A DNA stretch of 64,000 bases from JAWWOL01 sp963797535. Lineage in GTDB: Bacteria; Actinomycetota; Actinomycetes; JAWWOL01. Shown piece by piece: positions 55,711 to 64,000 of this stretch; position 1 is the first letter of the stretch; each line of letters begins with the position of its first letter. The notes beneath the pieces are model-generated. The model was not told where the DNA came from and did no database searches. It saw nothing but the letters and a program-made list of their open reading frames with translations. The position numbers and the translations under genes are program-made. Location of the stretch: positions 2,418,001 to 2,482,000 of the forward strand of contig CAWCPQ010000001.1 in NCBI GenBank assembly GCA_963797535.1, read 5' to 3'.

Positions 55711-56200
55711 GTGCGTGGAACTGCAGGGCGGGGACGACGGACAGCCGTTCGTGGCAGAGCTGGCCGGATCGTGGCGCTCGCTTCCACCGTCACTCTGTGT
55801 GCTGGCGTGATGCTGCCGGCGGCACCAGCCAGCGCGACCACTTCCTCGGCCGCGGCCCTGTTCATCACCGACATCAACCACTCCAGGGCGGCCCGGCACC
55901 TGCACCCGGTCGCGGCGAACAGCGAGCTCAACGCCGTCGCGCTGAAGTGGGCAGCGGCCATGGCCAAGACGCCACGCCCTGTCGCACAACCCCAGCCTGG
56001 CCACCGCGGTCCACAACTGGACCTGCCTGGCGGAGAACGTCGGCATGGGACAGTCGGTCAACCAGCTGCACGTGGCGTTCATGAACAGCGCCCCGCACAA
56101 GGCGAACATCCTCAACTCCCGGTACACCCAGGTCGGCGTGGGCGTGGTGATCGTGGGCCACGAGATGTACGTGGTCGAGGACTTCCGCCGCCCCGCCTGA
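55711..56200 (+). pseudogene. Secreted CAP-domain (SCP/PR1) protein, frameshifted
   Basis: The GTG at 55711 follows GGGAGG by 7 bases and starts a signal peptide (helix ending PAAPASA). A small CAP domain follows: INHSRAARHLHPV, then ALSHNPSL and WTCLAENVGMG, ending with VGVGVVIVGHEMYVVEDF. One extra base near 55970 splits it. Intact length is about 162 residues. CAP proteins are secreted; the activity is unknown. Confidence 0.78.
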
Positions 56201-56371
56201 GCCGCCCCCAGAGCAGCCCGCCCGGGGTCGGTCGCGACGGACCCCAAGAAATCGGCTGAAAACGGGTCGCCTCCAACCCGCAACCTATTGCCGGTTGCTC
56301 CGTTATCTCTCGTGCACGCCGCACGTGCCGGACTACGATCGCTGCGGCCGGTAACCACGAGGGAGCAGCTG

Positions 56372-56755
56372 GTGAGTGTCCGCGTACTCGTCGTCGATGA
56401 CACCGAGCACGTCCGCTCCATGCTGGTCGACATGCTCGGGCTGGACGGCTTCGACGTGGTCGGCCAGGCCGGCGACGGCGCGACAGCCGTGACGGCGGCA
56501 GACGACACCGATCCCGACGTGATCGTGATGGACCTGCGCATGCCCGGCGTGGACGGCTTGGAAGCAACCCGACAAATCAGGGCAAGACGGCCAGCTCAGG
56601 CGATCGTCCTTTACACAGCCTATTTAGATGACAAAATCATCGCGGAAGCGCACAGCGCTGGTGCTCGTCTGTGCCTCGGCAAGATCGAGGGACTGCTCGA
56701 GCTCGAGCGCGAGCTGTCCCGAATAAGTCTGGAAATGGCACACGAGTCCCGCTGA
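56372..56755 (+). CDS. Stand-alone response regulator receiver
   Basis: This 127-residue receiver domain has no output domain. It has VLVVDDTEHV at the start and the phospho-acceptor Asp in VIVMDLRMPG. GAGGGAG lies about 7 bases before the GTG. It resembles the receiver at 24405-24815. The conserved lysine region is LCLGKIEG. It lies 71 bases before the BldN-type sigma gene on the same strand. Confidence 0.87.
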   Translation: MSVRVLVVDDTEHVRSMLVDMLGLDGFDVVGQAGDGATAVTAADDTDPDVIVMDLRMPGVDGLEATRQIRARRPAQAIVLYTAYLDDKIIAEAHSAGARLCLGKIEGLLELERELSRISLEMAHESR

Positions 56756-56826
56756 GGACCCGGGCACCGCTGCACGTCGTAGTCAGCCCACAGACCGGCA
56801 ACGAGTACGCGAAGGAGGCGAGGACA

Positions 56827-57687
56827 GTGGCTTTTGCCGCACCTGCCATGTCCGCAGCCCCCTGGCGAATCGGCCTGCCGGGCCGGCTCGACGCGCTGAT
56901 CACGGCCCTGCTCCAGGTGCAGGTCGCCGAGAACGGCGGCCCGAGGCTGCGCCGACCGGCCCGCCGGCTCAGCACGTGGACCCTTTCCGCCGAGGCCGAG
57001 CCCTACCCGGTCAGCCCCGACCTGCGGGTCGTGCCCCGCGTCCCCGCCGACGCCACGATCTCCCTCGGCGGCGGCGGGAGCCTGCCGATCCAGCCATCCG
57101 GTGACGAGCACCACCCGGACGAGCCCCGCATCGTCGACACAGCGACCGACACGAGCGCACTGATCCGGGCGGCGCAGGCGGGAGACGCCGAGTCGTTCGG
57201 CCAGCTCTACGACCGTTATGTCGACCTGGTCCACCGCTACGTCTACTACCGCGTCGGCAGCCAGGCTCTGGCCGAGGACCTGACCAGCGAGACCTTCCTG
57301 CGAGCGCTGCGCCGCATCACCTCGTACACCTCGCAGGGCGTCGACATCGGCGCCTGGTTCATCACCATCGCCCGCAACCTCGTGGCCGACCACTACAAGT
57401 CGGGCCGCTACCGGCTCGAGGTGCAGGTGCAGGAAGTCCGCGACGACCGCACCCTCGACGGTCCCGAGGACCAGGTGCTCGACTCGCTCGACCACCGCGT
57501 ACTCCTCGACGCCGTGACCAAGCTGGGCGCCGAGCAGCAGGAATGCATCTCACTGCGGTTCCTGCAGGGCCTGTCGGTCAGCGAGACCGCCGTGATCATG
57601 GGCAAGAACGAGGGCGCCATCAAGGCGCTGCAGTACCGCGCCGTTCGGACCCTGTCCCGGCTCCTTCCCGACGGGTTCGTGCGATGA
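56827..57687 (+). CDS. BldN-type ECF RNA polymerase sigma factor
   Basis: The protein has 286 residues. An N-terminal extension of about 105 residues precedes region 2 (FGQLYDRYVDLVHRYVYYRVG) and region 4 (LSVSETAVIMGKNEGAIKALQYRA). Streptomyces BldN is likewise made as a longer pro-sigma factor and controls development, which suggests processing here. The GTG at 56827 has GAAGGAGG about 9 bases upstream. It overlaps the next gene by 4 bases; that gene encodes the probable anti-sigma. Confidence 0.88.
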   Translation: MAFAAPAMSAAPWRIGLPGRLDALITALLQVQVAENGGPRLRRPARRLSTWTLSAEAEPYPVSPDLRVVPRVPADATISLGGGGSLPIQPSGDEHHPDEPRIVDTATDTSALIRAAQAGDAESFGQLYDRYVDLVHRYVYYRVGSQALAEDLTSETFLRALRRITSYTSQGVDIGAWFITIARNLVADHYKSGRYRLEVQVQEVRDDRTLDGPEDQVLDSLDHRVLLDAVTKLGAEQQECISLRFLQGLSVSETAVIMGKNEGAIKALQYRAVRTLSRLLPDGFVR

Positions 57688-59564
57688 GCCGCGCCGATCT
57701 GTTCGCCGAGGTCCTCGAGGGCCGGCATGCCGACCTGCTGGAGGACGATTTCGCCCTTCTGTCGGTCGTTGAGCGACTACAAGCATCGGCTCCGGCCGCC
57801 GCCGGGGCCCGTCCCGGCTTCCGCGCCGAGCTCCGCAGCCGGCTGCTGGACGAGGCGGCGATTGCCGCCGAAGCACCTCGGGACAACGTCGTCCGGATCG
57901 ACAGCCGGTTCACCAAGAGCTGGAGCCGTCGCCACCGGGGCCTGATCGCCCTCGGCGGCGTCGCTGCCGGCATCGTCAGCATCGCGGGCGTGTCCGTGGC
58001 AGCCTCGCACTCGCTGCCGGGCAGCCCGTTCTACTCGGTCAAGCGGGGCACCGAGTCGGTGCAGTTCGCGCTGGCCGGCTCCGACGAGGCCAGGGGCAAG
58101 CTCGAGCTCGGCTTCGCCCGTACCCGACTGCACGAGATCGACCGGCTGACCCAGCACGGTGCCGCCTTCGGCATCGCGCCCACGACCGGACCACAGGCCG
58201 CCGGTGGTGACACCGTGCTGGCTGAGTCCACGTCGTCCAAGGTCGTCGGCCTGTTCGCGGACATGGACTCGGAAGCCGCCAAGGGGTCCTACCTGCTCGC
58301 GCGGTCCTTCCGCAACCACCCGCGGCCCGGGCCCATGCGTGCGGTTCAGCAGTTCGCCATGGACCAGGCCAGGGGGCTGACCCAGATCCAGTCCCGGCTC
58401 GACGGGCCGGCGTTGACCAAGGCCAACCACTCGCTGGCCTGGGCCAAGACGGTCGTCGCCCAGTCGACAGCTGTCCTTGCCTCGTGCACTCCGACCACCT
58501 GCCCGGCGTCGAGCGCAGTGGGCCTGCATGGCCCGCTCGACCCGGACACCGCGCCCGGCGCACCGCAGCCCGTCATCTCGCCTGCGCCGAGTGCCAGCCC
58601 GTCCGCCCCCGTACGGACGTCACCGATCCCCGCGACGACCCCGCCGGTGCCGTCGCTGGCACCCGTACCCTCCGCGGCTCCATCCGCTGCCCCCTCGGCG
58701 GCGCCCAGCGCTCCGGCAGTCGCACCCGTCAATCCCACAGGTGCGCCGAGCGCGGCCCCCACCGGGGACCCGGCCCAGCCGACCGACCCGGCACCGCCCA
58801 CGACCGACCCGGCACCGCCGACCACCGACCCGGCACCGCCGACCACCGACCCGGCACCGCCGACCACCGACCCGGCACCGCCGACCACCGACCCGGCACC
58901 GCCGACGACCGACCCGGCACCGCCGACCACCGACCCGGCACCGCCGACGACCGACCCGGCACCGCCCACGACCGACCCGGCCCCGCCGACCACCACCGAG
59001 CCTGCGCCGCCGACCACCGACCCGGCACCGCCGACCACCGCACCGCCGACCACCGACCCGGCACCGCCGACCACCGCACCGCCGACCACCGACCCGGCGC
59101 CGCCGACCACCGCACCGCCGACGACCGAGCCTGCGCCGCCCACGACCGAACCGGCACCCTCCGAGGCCCCGGTCACGCCGACTCCCACGGCGACCGATCA
59201 GCCCACGCCCGAGCCGACCGGCACCGCCGCGACAACGACCGATGCCCCGACGGTCACGCTCGTGGACGCTCCGCCGACAGAGGCACCGCCCACGGACACT
59301 CCACCCGCTGACACCCCCCCGGCCGCGACGGACGACCAGACATCGCCGACCGTCCAGCCCGTGGATTCGCCACCGTCGGCGGCACCTGTCGACGCGACTC
59401 CGCCCACCGACAACCCACCGGCCACTGACCCGGGCGTCGTCACCGGCTCCAGCCCGACCCGGACGACGTCCAAGTCGGTGGCGTCCGCTCACGCCCTCGT
59501 GAGCTCCCCGGCCAGAGCCGGGCCGGTTTCACAGCACAGCCCTGCCCCGCCCGACTCGGGCTGA
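57684..59564 (+). CDS. DUF5667 membrane protein, probable anti-sigma of the BldN type
   Basis: The protein has 626 residues. About 85 cytoplasmic residues precede one helix (87-107). A helical DUF5667 domain of about 160 residues follows (SPFYSVKRGTESVQFAL onward). The last 340 residues are Pro/Thr/Ala-rich, including a block of about 120 residues built of a PAPPTTD heptad. In Streptomyces the gene after bldN encodes the anti-sigma RsbN; by position and topology this protein may play that role. It is much longer than RsbN because of the repeat stalk. Confidence 0.75.
   Translation: MSRADLFAEVLEGRHADLLEDDFALLSVVERLQASAPAAAGARPGFRAELRSRLLDEAAIAAEAPRDNVVRIDSRFTKSWSRRHRGLIALGGVAAGIVSIAGVSVAASHSLPGSPFYSVKRGTESVQFALAGSDEARGKLELGFARTRLHEIDRLTQHGAAFGIAPTTGPQAAGGDTVLAESTSSKVVGLFADMDSEAAKGSYLLARSFRNHPRPGPMRAVQQFAMDQARGLTQIQSRLDGPALTKANHSLAWAKTVVAQSTAVLASCTPTTCPASSAVGLHGPLDPDTAPGAPQPVISPAPSASPSAPVRTSPIPATTPPVPSLAPVPSAAPSAAPSAAPSAPAVAPVNPTGAPSAAPTGDPAQPTDPAPPTTDPAPPTTDPAPPTTDPAPPTTDPAPPTTDPAPPTTDPAPPTTDPAPPTTDPAPPTTDPAPPTTTEPAPPTTDPAPPTTAPPTTDPAPPTTAPPTTDPAPPTTAPPTTEPAPPTTEPAPSEAPVTPTPTATDQPTPEPTGTAATTTDAPTVTLVDAPPTEAPPTDTPPADTPPAATDDQTSPTVQPVDSPPSAAPVDATPPTDNPPATDPGVVTGSSPTRTTSKSVASAHALVSSPARAGPVSQHSPAPPDSG
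58783..59157 (+). repeat. Tandem 21-base repeats encoding a PAPPTTD heptad
   Basis: About 17 imperfect copies, with a few variants (an extra Thr-Glu, inserted TAPPTT units), encode a rigid Pro/Thr stalk. Such arrays expand and contract by slippage. The frame stays open through the whole block. Confidence 0.85.
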
Positions 59565-59645
59565 CGTACAGCCGCCCGCGCAGCCGCCCGCACAGCCGCC
59601 CGCACAACGGACACCGCCTGCGCGTGCCTCAGTAGGGTTGGCACC

Positions 59646-60588
59646 ATGAATCGGATGCCCGTCGGGCGAGGTGGACGCGATCGCCGGCAGGATGCCCGGA
59701 TGCAGCGGACCGCCGCGGCAGGCGAGGCGTCCGCAGCAGCTGCGGACGTGCTCCCGCCGGATACGACCCCCGTAGCCAGACCTCACTGCGGCAGCGTTCT
59801 TCGACGTCGACAACACGATGATGATGGGCTCGTCGATGTTCCACATCTGTCGTGGACTCGCGGCCCGGAAGTTCTTCACGACCCGCGACCTCGGTCGTTT
59901 CGCGGTACGTCAGGCGCTGTTCCGCATCGGCGGCAGCGAGCCTGCCGACTACATCCAGCGGGCACGCAAGGCTGCCCTCGCGTTCGCCGCCGGCTGGCGG
60001 GTGGACGAGGTGGTGCGGCTCAGCGAGGAGATCTACGACGAGCTGATGGCCGAGCGGATCTGGCCCGGCACGCGCTCCCTCGCGCAAGGGCATCTCGCCG
60101 AGGGCCAGCGGGTGTGGCTGGTGACCGCAACGCCGGTCGAGCTGGCCTCTGTCATCGCGAACCGGCTCGGCCTCACCGGAGCGCTGGGCACCGTCGCAGA
60201 GAGCCGTGACGGCGTCTACACCGGCGAGCTTGTTGGCGAGATGCTGCACGGCCCAGCCAAGGCTGCCGCCATCCGCGCGCTGGCCGAGCGGGAAGGGCTC
60301 GACCTCCACCGGTGCAGCGCGTACGGCGACTCTGCCAACGACATCCCGATGCTCTCGCTGGTGGGGACGGCGGTCGCGATCAACCCCGACCCGGAGCTCA
60401 GGCGGGTGGCCAAGGAGCAGGGCTGGGACATCCGGGACTACCGCAGCGCGCGCAAGGCGCTACGGATCGGCGTCCCGTCAGCGGCGGTGATCGGCGCGCT
60501 AGCGGGCGCGGTCTCCACCGCCGTCGCCCTTCGGCGACGCCGCCGGGTCGACCTGGGGCTGTTGTACACCTGGAAGGAACAGCCGTGA
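59646..60588 (+). pseudogene. HAD-IB family phosphatase (SerB-like), frameshifted
   Basis: The nucleophile motif is AAFFDVDNTMMMG; later motifs include VTATPVE and the acidic pair in YGDSANDIPML. A C-terminal hydrophobic helix suggests membrane association. One extra base near 59778 separates the N-terminal 44 codons from the HAD core. TAGGGT lies 7 bases before the ATG, compatible with a leaderless message. Intact length is about 313 residues. The substrate is unknown. Confidence 0.82.
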
Positions 60589-61580
60589 CCGTACGCCCCG
60601 AGCTGCTGCCGGCCAAGAACGACGCCTGCTGGTGCGGCAGCGGACGGCGCTACAAGAACTGCCACCGCCTCGCCGACCTCAATCCCGACGCCGCATCGCT
60701 GAAAGCCGTCGCCGCACCGGCGCCACGACGGGTGCGACCGGGCCGGCAGAGCCCGCGTCGCGCCGTGCCCGCGTCCATCCCGCGCCCGCCCTACGTCACG
60801 CTGCCCGGCGGCGAGCCCTTGGACCGCGGCTCGTCCGCGCCGAAGTCCGCGGACGTCATCGCCCGGATGCGGGTAGCCGGCCTAGCCGCAGCCGAGGTCC
60901 TGGCGACCATCGGTGCGGCAGTCGCTGCCGGCGTCACCACGGACGAGCTGGACGCCATCGCCCATGAGGAGTGCATCCGCCGCGGAGGCTACCCGTCACC
61001 GCTGGGCTACCGCGGCTTCCCCAAGTCGCTGTGCACGTCGGTCAACGAGGTCATCTGTCACGGCATCCCGGACTCGACCCGGTTGCGCGAGGGCGACATC
61101 GTCAACTGCGACGTCACGATCTACCTCGACGGCGTCCACGGCGACACCAACGCGACCTTCTGCGTCGGCGACGTCGACCCGGTCACCGCGTCCCTGGTCC
61201 AGGTGACCCGCGAGTGCCTCGATCTGGGCATTGCCGCCGTACGGCCAGGGGTCGAGGTCCGCTCGATCGGGGCGGCCATCCAGCAGCACGCCGAGGCCAA
61301 CGGCTTCTCGGTCATCCGCGACTTCGTCGGTCATGGCATCGGCGAGCAGTTCCACACCGATCCGCAGATCCCGCACTACGACGACGGCCGGTCCAAGCAG
61401 CTGCTGGCGCCCGGCATGGCGTTCACCATCGAGCCGATGATCTCAGTCGGCGACTGGCGCATGAAGATGTGGGACGACGGCTGGACGGCGGTCACCGCCG
61501 ACCTGTCCCGGACGGCGCAGTTCGAGCACATGATGGTCGTGACCGACACCGGCGTAGAGGTCCTGACCGCCGCCGGTTGA
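60585..61580 (+). CDS. map: Methionine aminopeptidase, type I, with SEC-C zinc motif
   Basis: The protein has 331 residues. A short N-terminal SEC-C-type zinc motif (CWCGSGRRYKNCHRL) precedes a linker and the catalytic domain. Metal ligands are in NCDVTIYLDGVHGDTN, GHGIGEQFHTD, FTIEPMI and FEHMMVV. It removes initiator methionine from new proteins. The GTG overlaps the HAD stop by 4 bases and follows GGAAGGA by about 7. Confidence 0.93.
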   Translation: MTVRPELLPAKNDACWCGSGRRYKNCHRLADLNPDAASLKAVAAPAPRRVRPGRQSPRRAVPASIPRPPYVTLPGGEPLDRGSSAPKSADVIARMRVAGLAAAEVLATIGAAVAAGVTTDELDAIAHEECIRRGGYPSPLGYRGFPKSLCTSVNEVICHGIPDSTRLREGDIVNCDVTIYLDGVHGDTNATFCVGDVDPVTASLVQVTRECLDLGIAAVRPGVEVRSIGAAIQQHAEANGFSVIRDFVGHGIGEQFHTDPQIPHYDDGRSKQLLAPGMAFTIEPMISVGDWRMKMWDDGWTAVTADLSRTAQFEHMMVVTDTGVEVLTAAG

Positions 61581-61772
61581 GCACCGCGTTCAAGCGTTGC
61601 GCGACCCCCGGGTGCCCCCTTCTCCAGCGTGCATGAAAGTGCGAGCTCATCCCGCAGCAGCTCCTGGCAGTGAACCCGCGCCGGTGGTTCGCCGTGGTGC
61701 AGGGAGACGCCTCTTACCCGAAGCGTGTGCTGACTCATACTGGCCTGGGGGACGCTCACCCGGAGGGGTCCA
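61581..61772. other. Intergenic region after map
   Basis: This 192-base gap holds no recognisable gene. CATACT at 61737-61742 is a possible -10 for the next gene, and GGAGGGG at 61760-61766 is its ribosome binding site. Confidence 0.4.
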
Positions 61773-63020
61773 ATGACGGATCTGCTCAGCTCCGGCCCGG
61801 ACACGCCAGGGCGACGCGGCACCAAGGTCATCGTGGTGTGCCTCTGTCTGCTGGCTATCGCTGCATTCGTGATCGAGCACGCTGGCGGGAGCAGCCACTC
61901 CCGGCGGCCGCTGGCTTCCGTGACGTCGCGGACACCTGCCCCGTCGGTCACGACAGGGACGCCGTCCCCCACCAGGACCCACGCACCGGCAGCCGCGCAA
62001 GCGGACGTGCATGCCGTCCTTCAGGGCCTGGCGGGGACGGCGCCGCGAGGCGTCGTCCTGCTGGTCGGCGGGACGAAGCCGACCACCGTCGGCGGCCGGG
62101 CGGATCAGTTCGCTCAGGTGCCGCTGGGCAAGGGCGACGGGGTATCGGCGATTCTGCCCGCCAAGGGCGGCTTCGTCGTGGCGGTCACGCATCCACTGCA
62201 GGCTCAGGGGCGGCCCGACGCTGACATCTACTGGGTGCACACCGACGGTCGCGCTACCCACATCACGGGGGCTGACGACCTGGTGCTCGCGCGCACCGGC
62301 GACCGGATCTTCGCAATGCGCTACGGCTCGACCGACTCCCACGCCACCGACGCGCAACGCCATGGAACCGTCACTGAGCTGACCCTCGACGGGCACGTGG
62401 TCGTCCAGCACAAGGTCGCCGCTGCGCTGCGCCTGGTCGCGGACACGAGCCGCGGGCTGCTGATCACGACTTACGGACTCGGTACGCCAGCCGAGCAGCT
62501 CCAGCTGCTCGACCCGGCCACGATGGCCATCCGGTTGCGGATCATCCCCGTCGGCGCGGTCCTGCGCAACGGCGACTGGGTCGGCTGGACTCCCCCGTTC
62601 TGTACCGAGCTGTGCGCCCTCACCGTCGTCAACGTGCGCAATGTCCAGCTGGAGGTGACGGTGCCCATCTCGCCCGACTTCTTTATCGCTGCGTTCGCCA
62701 TGAGCCGGGACGGCCGCAAGCTCGCCGTGAGCTACTTCGGCCGTCATCCGGAGGGCAAGCTCGACGCCGCCCCTGGCTACGTCGAGGTGACCACGGTCGC
62801 CACCGGCCAGGTCGTACGCATCCCCGGCGTCCGGACCGCCGAGAAGCAGGCCGCCGACCTGGCGTGGACCCCGGACGGGCGGTCGCTGGCGATCGGGGTG
62901 GGGCTGACCGACCAGGACGAGCGGGGAATCGGGCTGTGGCCGGCGAACGGCGGCAGGTTGCGCGTGCTGCCCGGCCGCTACCCCGGCGGCTACCCGCCGT
63001 CGGCGCTGGTCGCCTCGTAG
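61773..63020 (+). CDS. Membrane-anchored protein, beta-propeller-like, unknown function
   Basis: The protein has 415 residues. A single helix at about residues 17-37 is followed by a Thr/Pro-rich linker and a 330-residue outer domain of repeated beta strands (VSAILPAKGGFVVAVTHPL, LAWTPDGRSLAIGVGLTD). The pattern suggests a WD40/TolB-like propeller but I cannot name a family. The ATG is chosen for the GGAGGGG 6 bases upstream. Confidence 0.65.
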   Translation: MTDLLSSGPDTPGRRGTKVIVVCLCLLAIAAFVIEHAGGSSHSRRPLASVTSRTPAPSVTTGTPSPTRTHAPAAAQADVHAVLQGLAGTAPRGVVLLVGGTKPTTVGGRADQFAQVPLGKGDGVSAILPAKGGFVVAVTHPLQAQGRPDADIYWVHTDGRATHITGADDLVLARTGDRIFAMRYGSTDSHATDAQRHGTVTELTLDGHVVVQHKVAAALRLVADTSRGLLITTYGLGTPAEQLQLLDPATMAIRLRIIPVGAVLRNGDWVGWTPPFCTELCALTVVNVRNVQLEVTVPISPDFFIAAFAMSRDGRKLAVSYFGRHPEGKLDAAPGYVEVTTVATGQVVRIPGVRTAEKQAADLAWTPDGRSLAIGVGLTDQDERGIGLWPANGGRLRVLPGRYPGGYPPSALVAS

Positions 63021-63105
63021 CCGGATCAGCTCCCGGCGAACGGGCATAGCTCGGGTAGCGGATCGCTTGTCTCCACTACCTGACCCCGGCGCACAGGAGG
63101 CCCCC

Positions 63106-64000
63106 ATGAAAGCCATCGTTCTGGACGAGTTCGGCGGACCCGAGGTTCTGCACGTAGTGGACGCCCCCGTGCCGGAGCCCGGCCCCGGCCAGATCCGGGT
63201 CGCCGTCCACGCAGCAGGCGTCAATCCCTACGACGGCAAGGTGCGCTCCGGATCCTACGAAAAGTTCTTCAAGACCCCGCTGCCGGCGATCCTCGGCCTC
63301 GAGCTGGCCGGGACGGTCGACGCGCTCGGCGAGGGCGTCACGGACGTGGCCATCGGCGACCGGGTGTTCGGCTGGGCGAAGCAGCCGGCCGGCTCGTACG
63401 CGGAGCTCGCCCTGTCCGAGACCTACGGCCGGTTGCCCGACAGCATCGACTTCGTCCGCGCGGTAACCCTGCCGGTGGCGGCGGAGACCTCTCTGCGCGC
63501 GCTCGGCCCACTGAACCTGCAGCCGGGCGAGACCTTGCTCATCCACGGGGCCAGCGGATCGGTGGGTGCACTGGCCACCCAGCTCGCGCTCCGAGCCGGC
63601 GTCACCGTGATCGGCACCGCCAGCGCCGAGAACCAGGAGCGGGTACGGTCCCTCGGCGCCATCGCCACGACCTACGGCGACGGTCTGGTCGAGCGGGTCA
63701 GGGCGCTGGCGCCCAACGGGGTGGACGCGGTCCTGGACACCGCCGGAAAGGGCGCACTGCCGGCTTCGATCGAGCTGCGCGGCGGCACCGAACGGATCGT
63801 CACCATCGCCGACCCCAGCGCTCGCTCGCTCGGCGTCGCGATGGCCCCCGGCGGCAGTGTCGACGTCGACCTCACCGGGCTGGCCGAACAGCTCGCCAGC
63901 GGAGAGCTGACGACCACGATCGGCGGCACCTTCCGGTTCAGCGAGGCCGCCAAGGCCGCCGAGGTCAACGACAGCGGTCACGCTGGTGGCAAGATCGTTC
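63106..64000 (+). CDS. NADP-dependent zinc-free oxidoreductase (quinone oxidoreductase type), partial
   Basis: An N-terminal GroES-like domain (MKAIVLDEFGGPEVL, VHAAGVNPYDGKVRSG) is followed by a Rossmann domain with LIHGASGSVGALATQLA. No structural or catalytic zinc cysteines are seen, so it belongs to the quinone oxidoreductase group. AGGAGG lies 5 bases before the ATG. The gene runs off the end of the window about 298 codons in, close to its usual length. Confidence 0.9.
   Translation, partial: MKAIVLDEFGGPEVLHVVDAPVPEPGPGQIRVAVHAAGVNPYDGKVRSGSYEKFFKTPLPAILGLELAGTVDALGEGVTDVAIGDRVFGWAKQPAGSYAELALSETYGRLPDSIDFVRAVTLPVAAETSLRALGPLNLQPGETLLIHGASGSVGALATQLALRAGVTVIGTASAENQERVRSLGAIATTYGDGLVERVRALAPNGVDAVLDTAGKGALPASIELRGGTERIVTIADPSARSLGVAMAPGGSVDVDLTGLAEQLASGELTTTIGGTFRFSEAAKAAEVNDSGHAGGKIV

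Noticed and set aside
58783..59157. CRISPR-like array from regular repeats
   Set aside because: The repeats are coding, contiguous 21-mers without unique spacers, and encode a Pro/Thr heptad.
60232..60244. TTGTTGGCG in the HAD gene as another palindrome copy
   Set aside because: It is inside coding sequence and has no matching right arm.

Overview
The window is one continuous stretch of chromosome from a high-GC actinobacterium. Supporting signs are frequent GTG starts, many ATGA/GTGA stop-start overlaps, BldC- and BldN-type regulators, a Rex regulator, menaquinone made by the futalosine route, and the C5 heme pathway in actinobacterial gene order. I see no rRNA, tRNA, CRISPR array, insertion sequence or prophage. 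The exact lineage cannot be fixed from the sequence.

Layout. 0.05-2 kb: a sugar-type dehydrogenase and a polyprenyl diphosphate synthase. 2-18 kb: the complete 14-subunit complex I operon nuoA-N, read leftward with overlapping or nearly abutting genes. 18-34 kb: a quinone region holding a menaquinone-reductase-like flavoprotein, menG, the aminofutalosine deaminase, mqnC, mqnA, mqnE and ubiX-ubiA-ubiD. Between them lie a stand-alone receiver, a sigma/membrane-partner pair, a ring-cleavage-type dioxygenase, bldC, and a nuclease-like gene flanked by two 44-bp palindromes. 34.6-39.4 kb: a deacetylase and the cytochrome c maturation set ccsB-resB-ccdA-tlpA. 39.5-44.8 kb: a sugar ABC ATPase, a PadR/membrane-protein pair, a universal stress protein, a hydrolase and a second sigma/membrane-partner pair. 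44.9-55.6 kb: hemL with a histidine phosphatase, a VOC protein, a gamma-glutamyltransferase, then rex-hemA-hemC-cobA/hemD-hemB and a glutaredoxin-like gene. 55.7-64 kb: a secreted CAP protein, a second receiver, a BldN-type sigma factor with its membrane partner, a HAD phosphatase, a methionine aminopeptidase, an unknown membrane-anchored protein and the start of a quinone-type oxidoreductase.

The genes form a coherent respiratory unit: complex I, the menaquinone it reduces, the heme and cytochrome c maturation needed by the downstream chain, and the NADH/NAD sensor Rex. Two 18-bp Rex-operator-like sites occur. One sits on the promoter of rex-hem. The other lies before the flavoprotein gene that immediately precedes nuoA.

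About 30 single-base frame breaks interrupt otherwise well-conserved genes. All but one lie between 37.2 and 59.8 kb. Nearly all are one extra base, often in a short G or C run. They hit essential genes (hemA, hemB, hemC, hemL), so I read them as sequence errors; these genes are marked as interrupted but are probably intact in the organism. The most original biological signal is the palindrome-flanked nuclease-like gene at 22.1-23.2 kb, with related palindromes near 49.5 kb. A second is a recurring start architecture: a -10-like hexamer 6-8 bases before start codons that lack a ribosome binding site.
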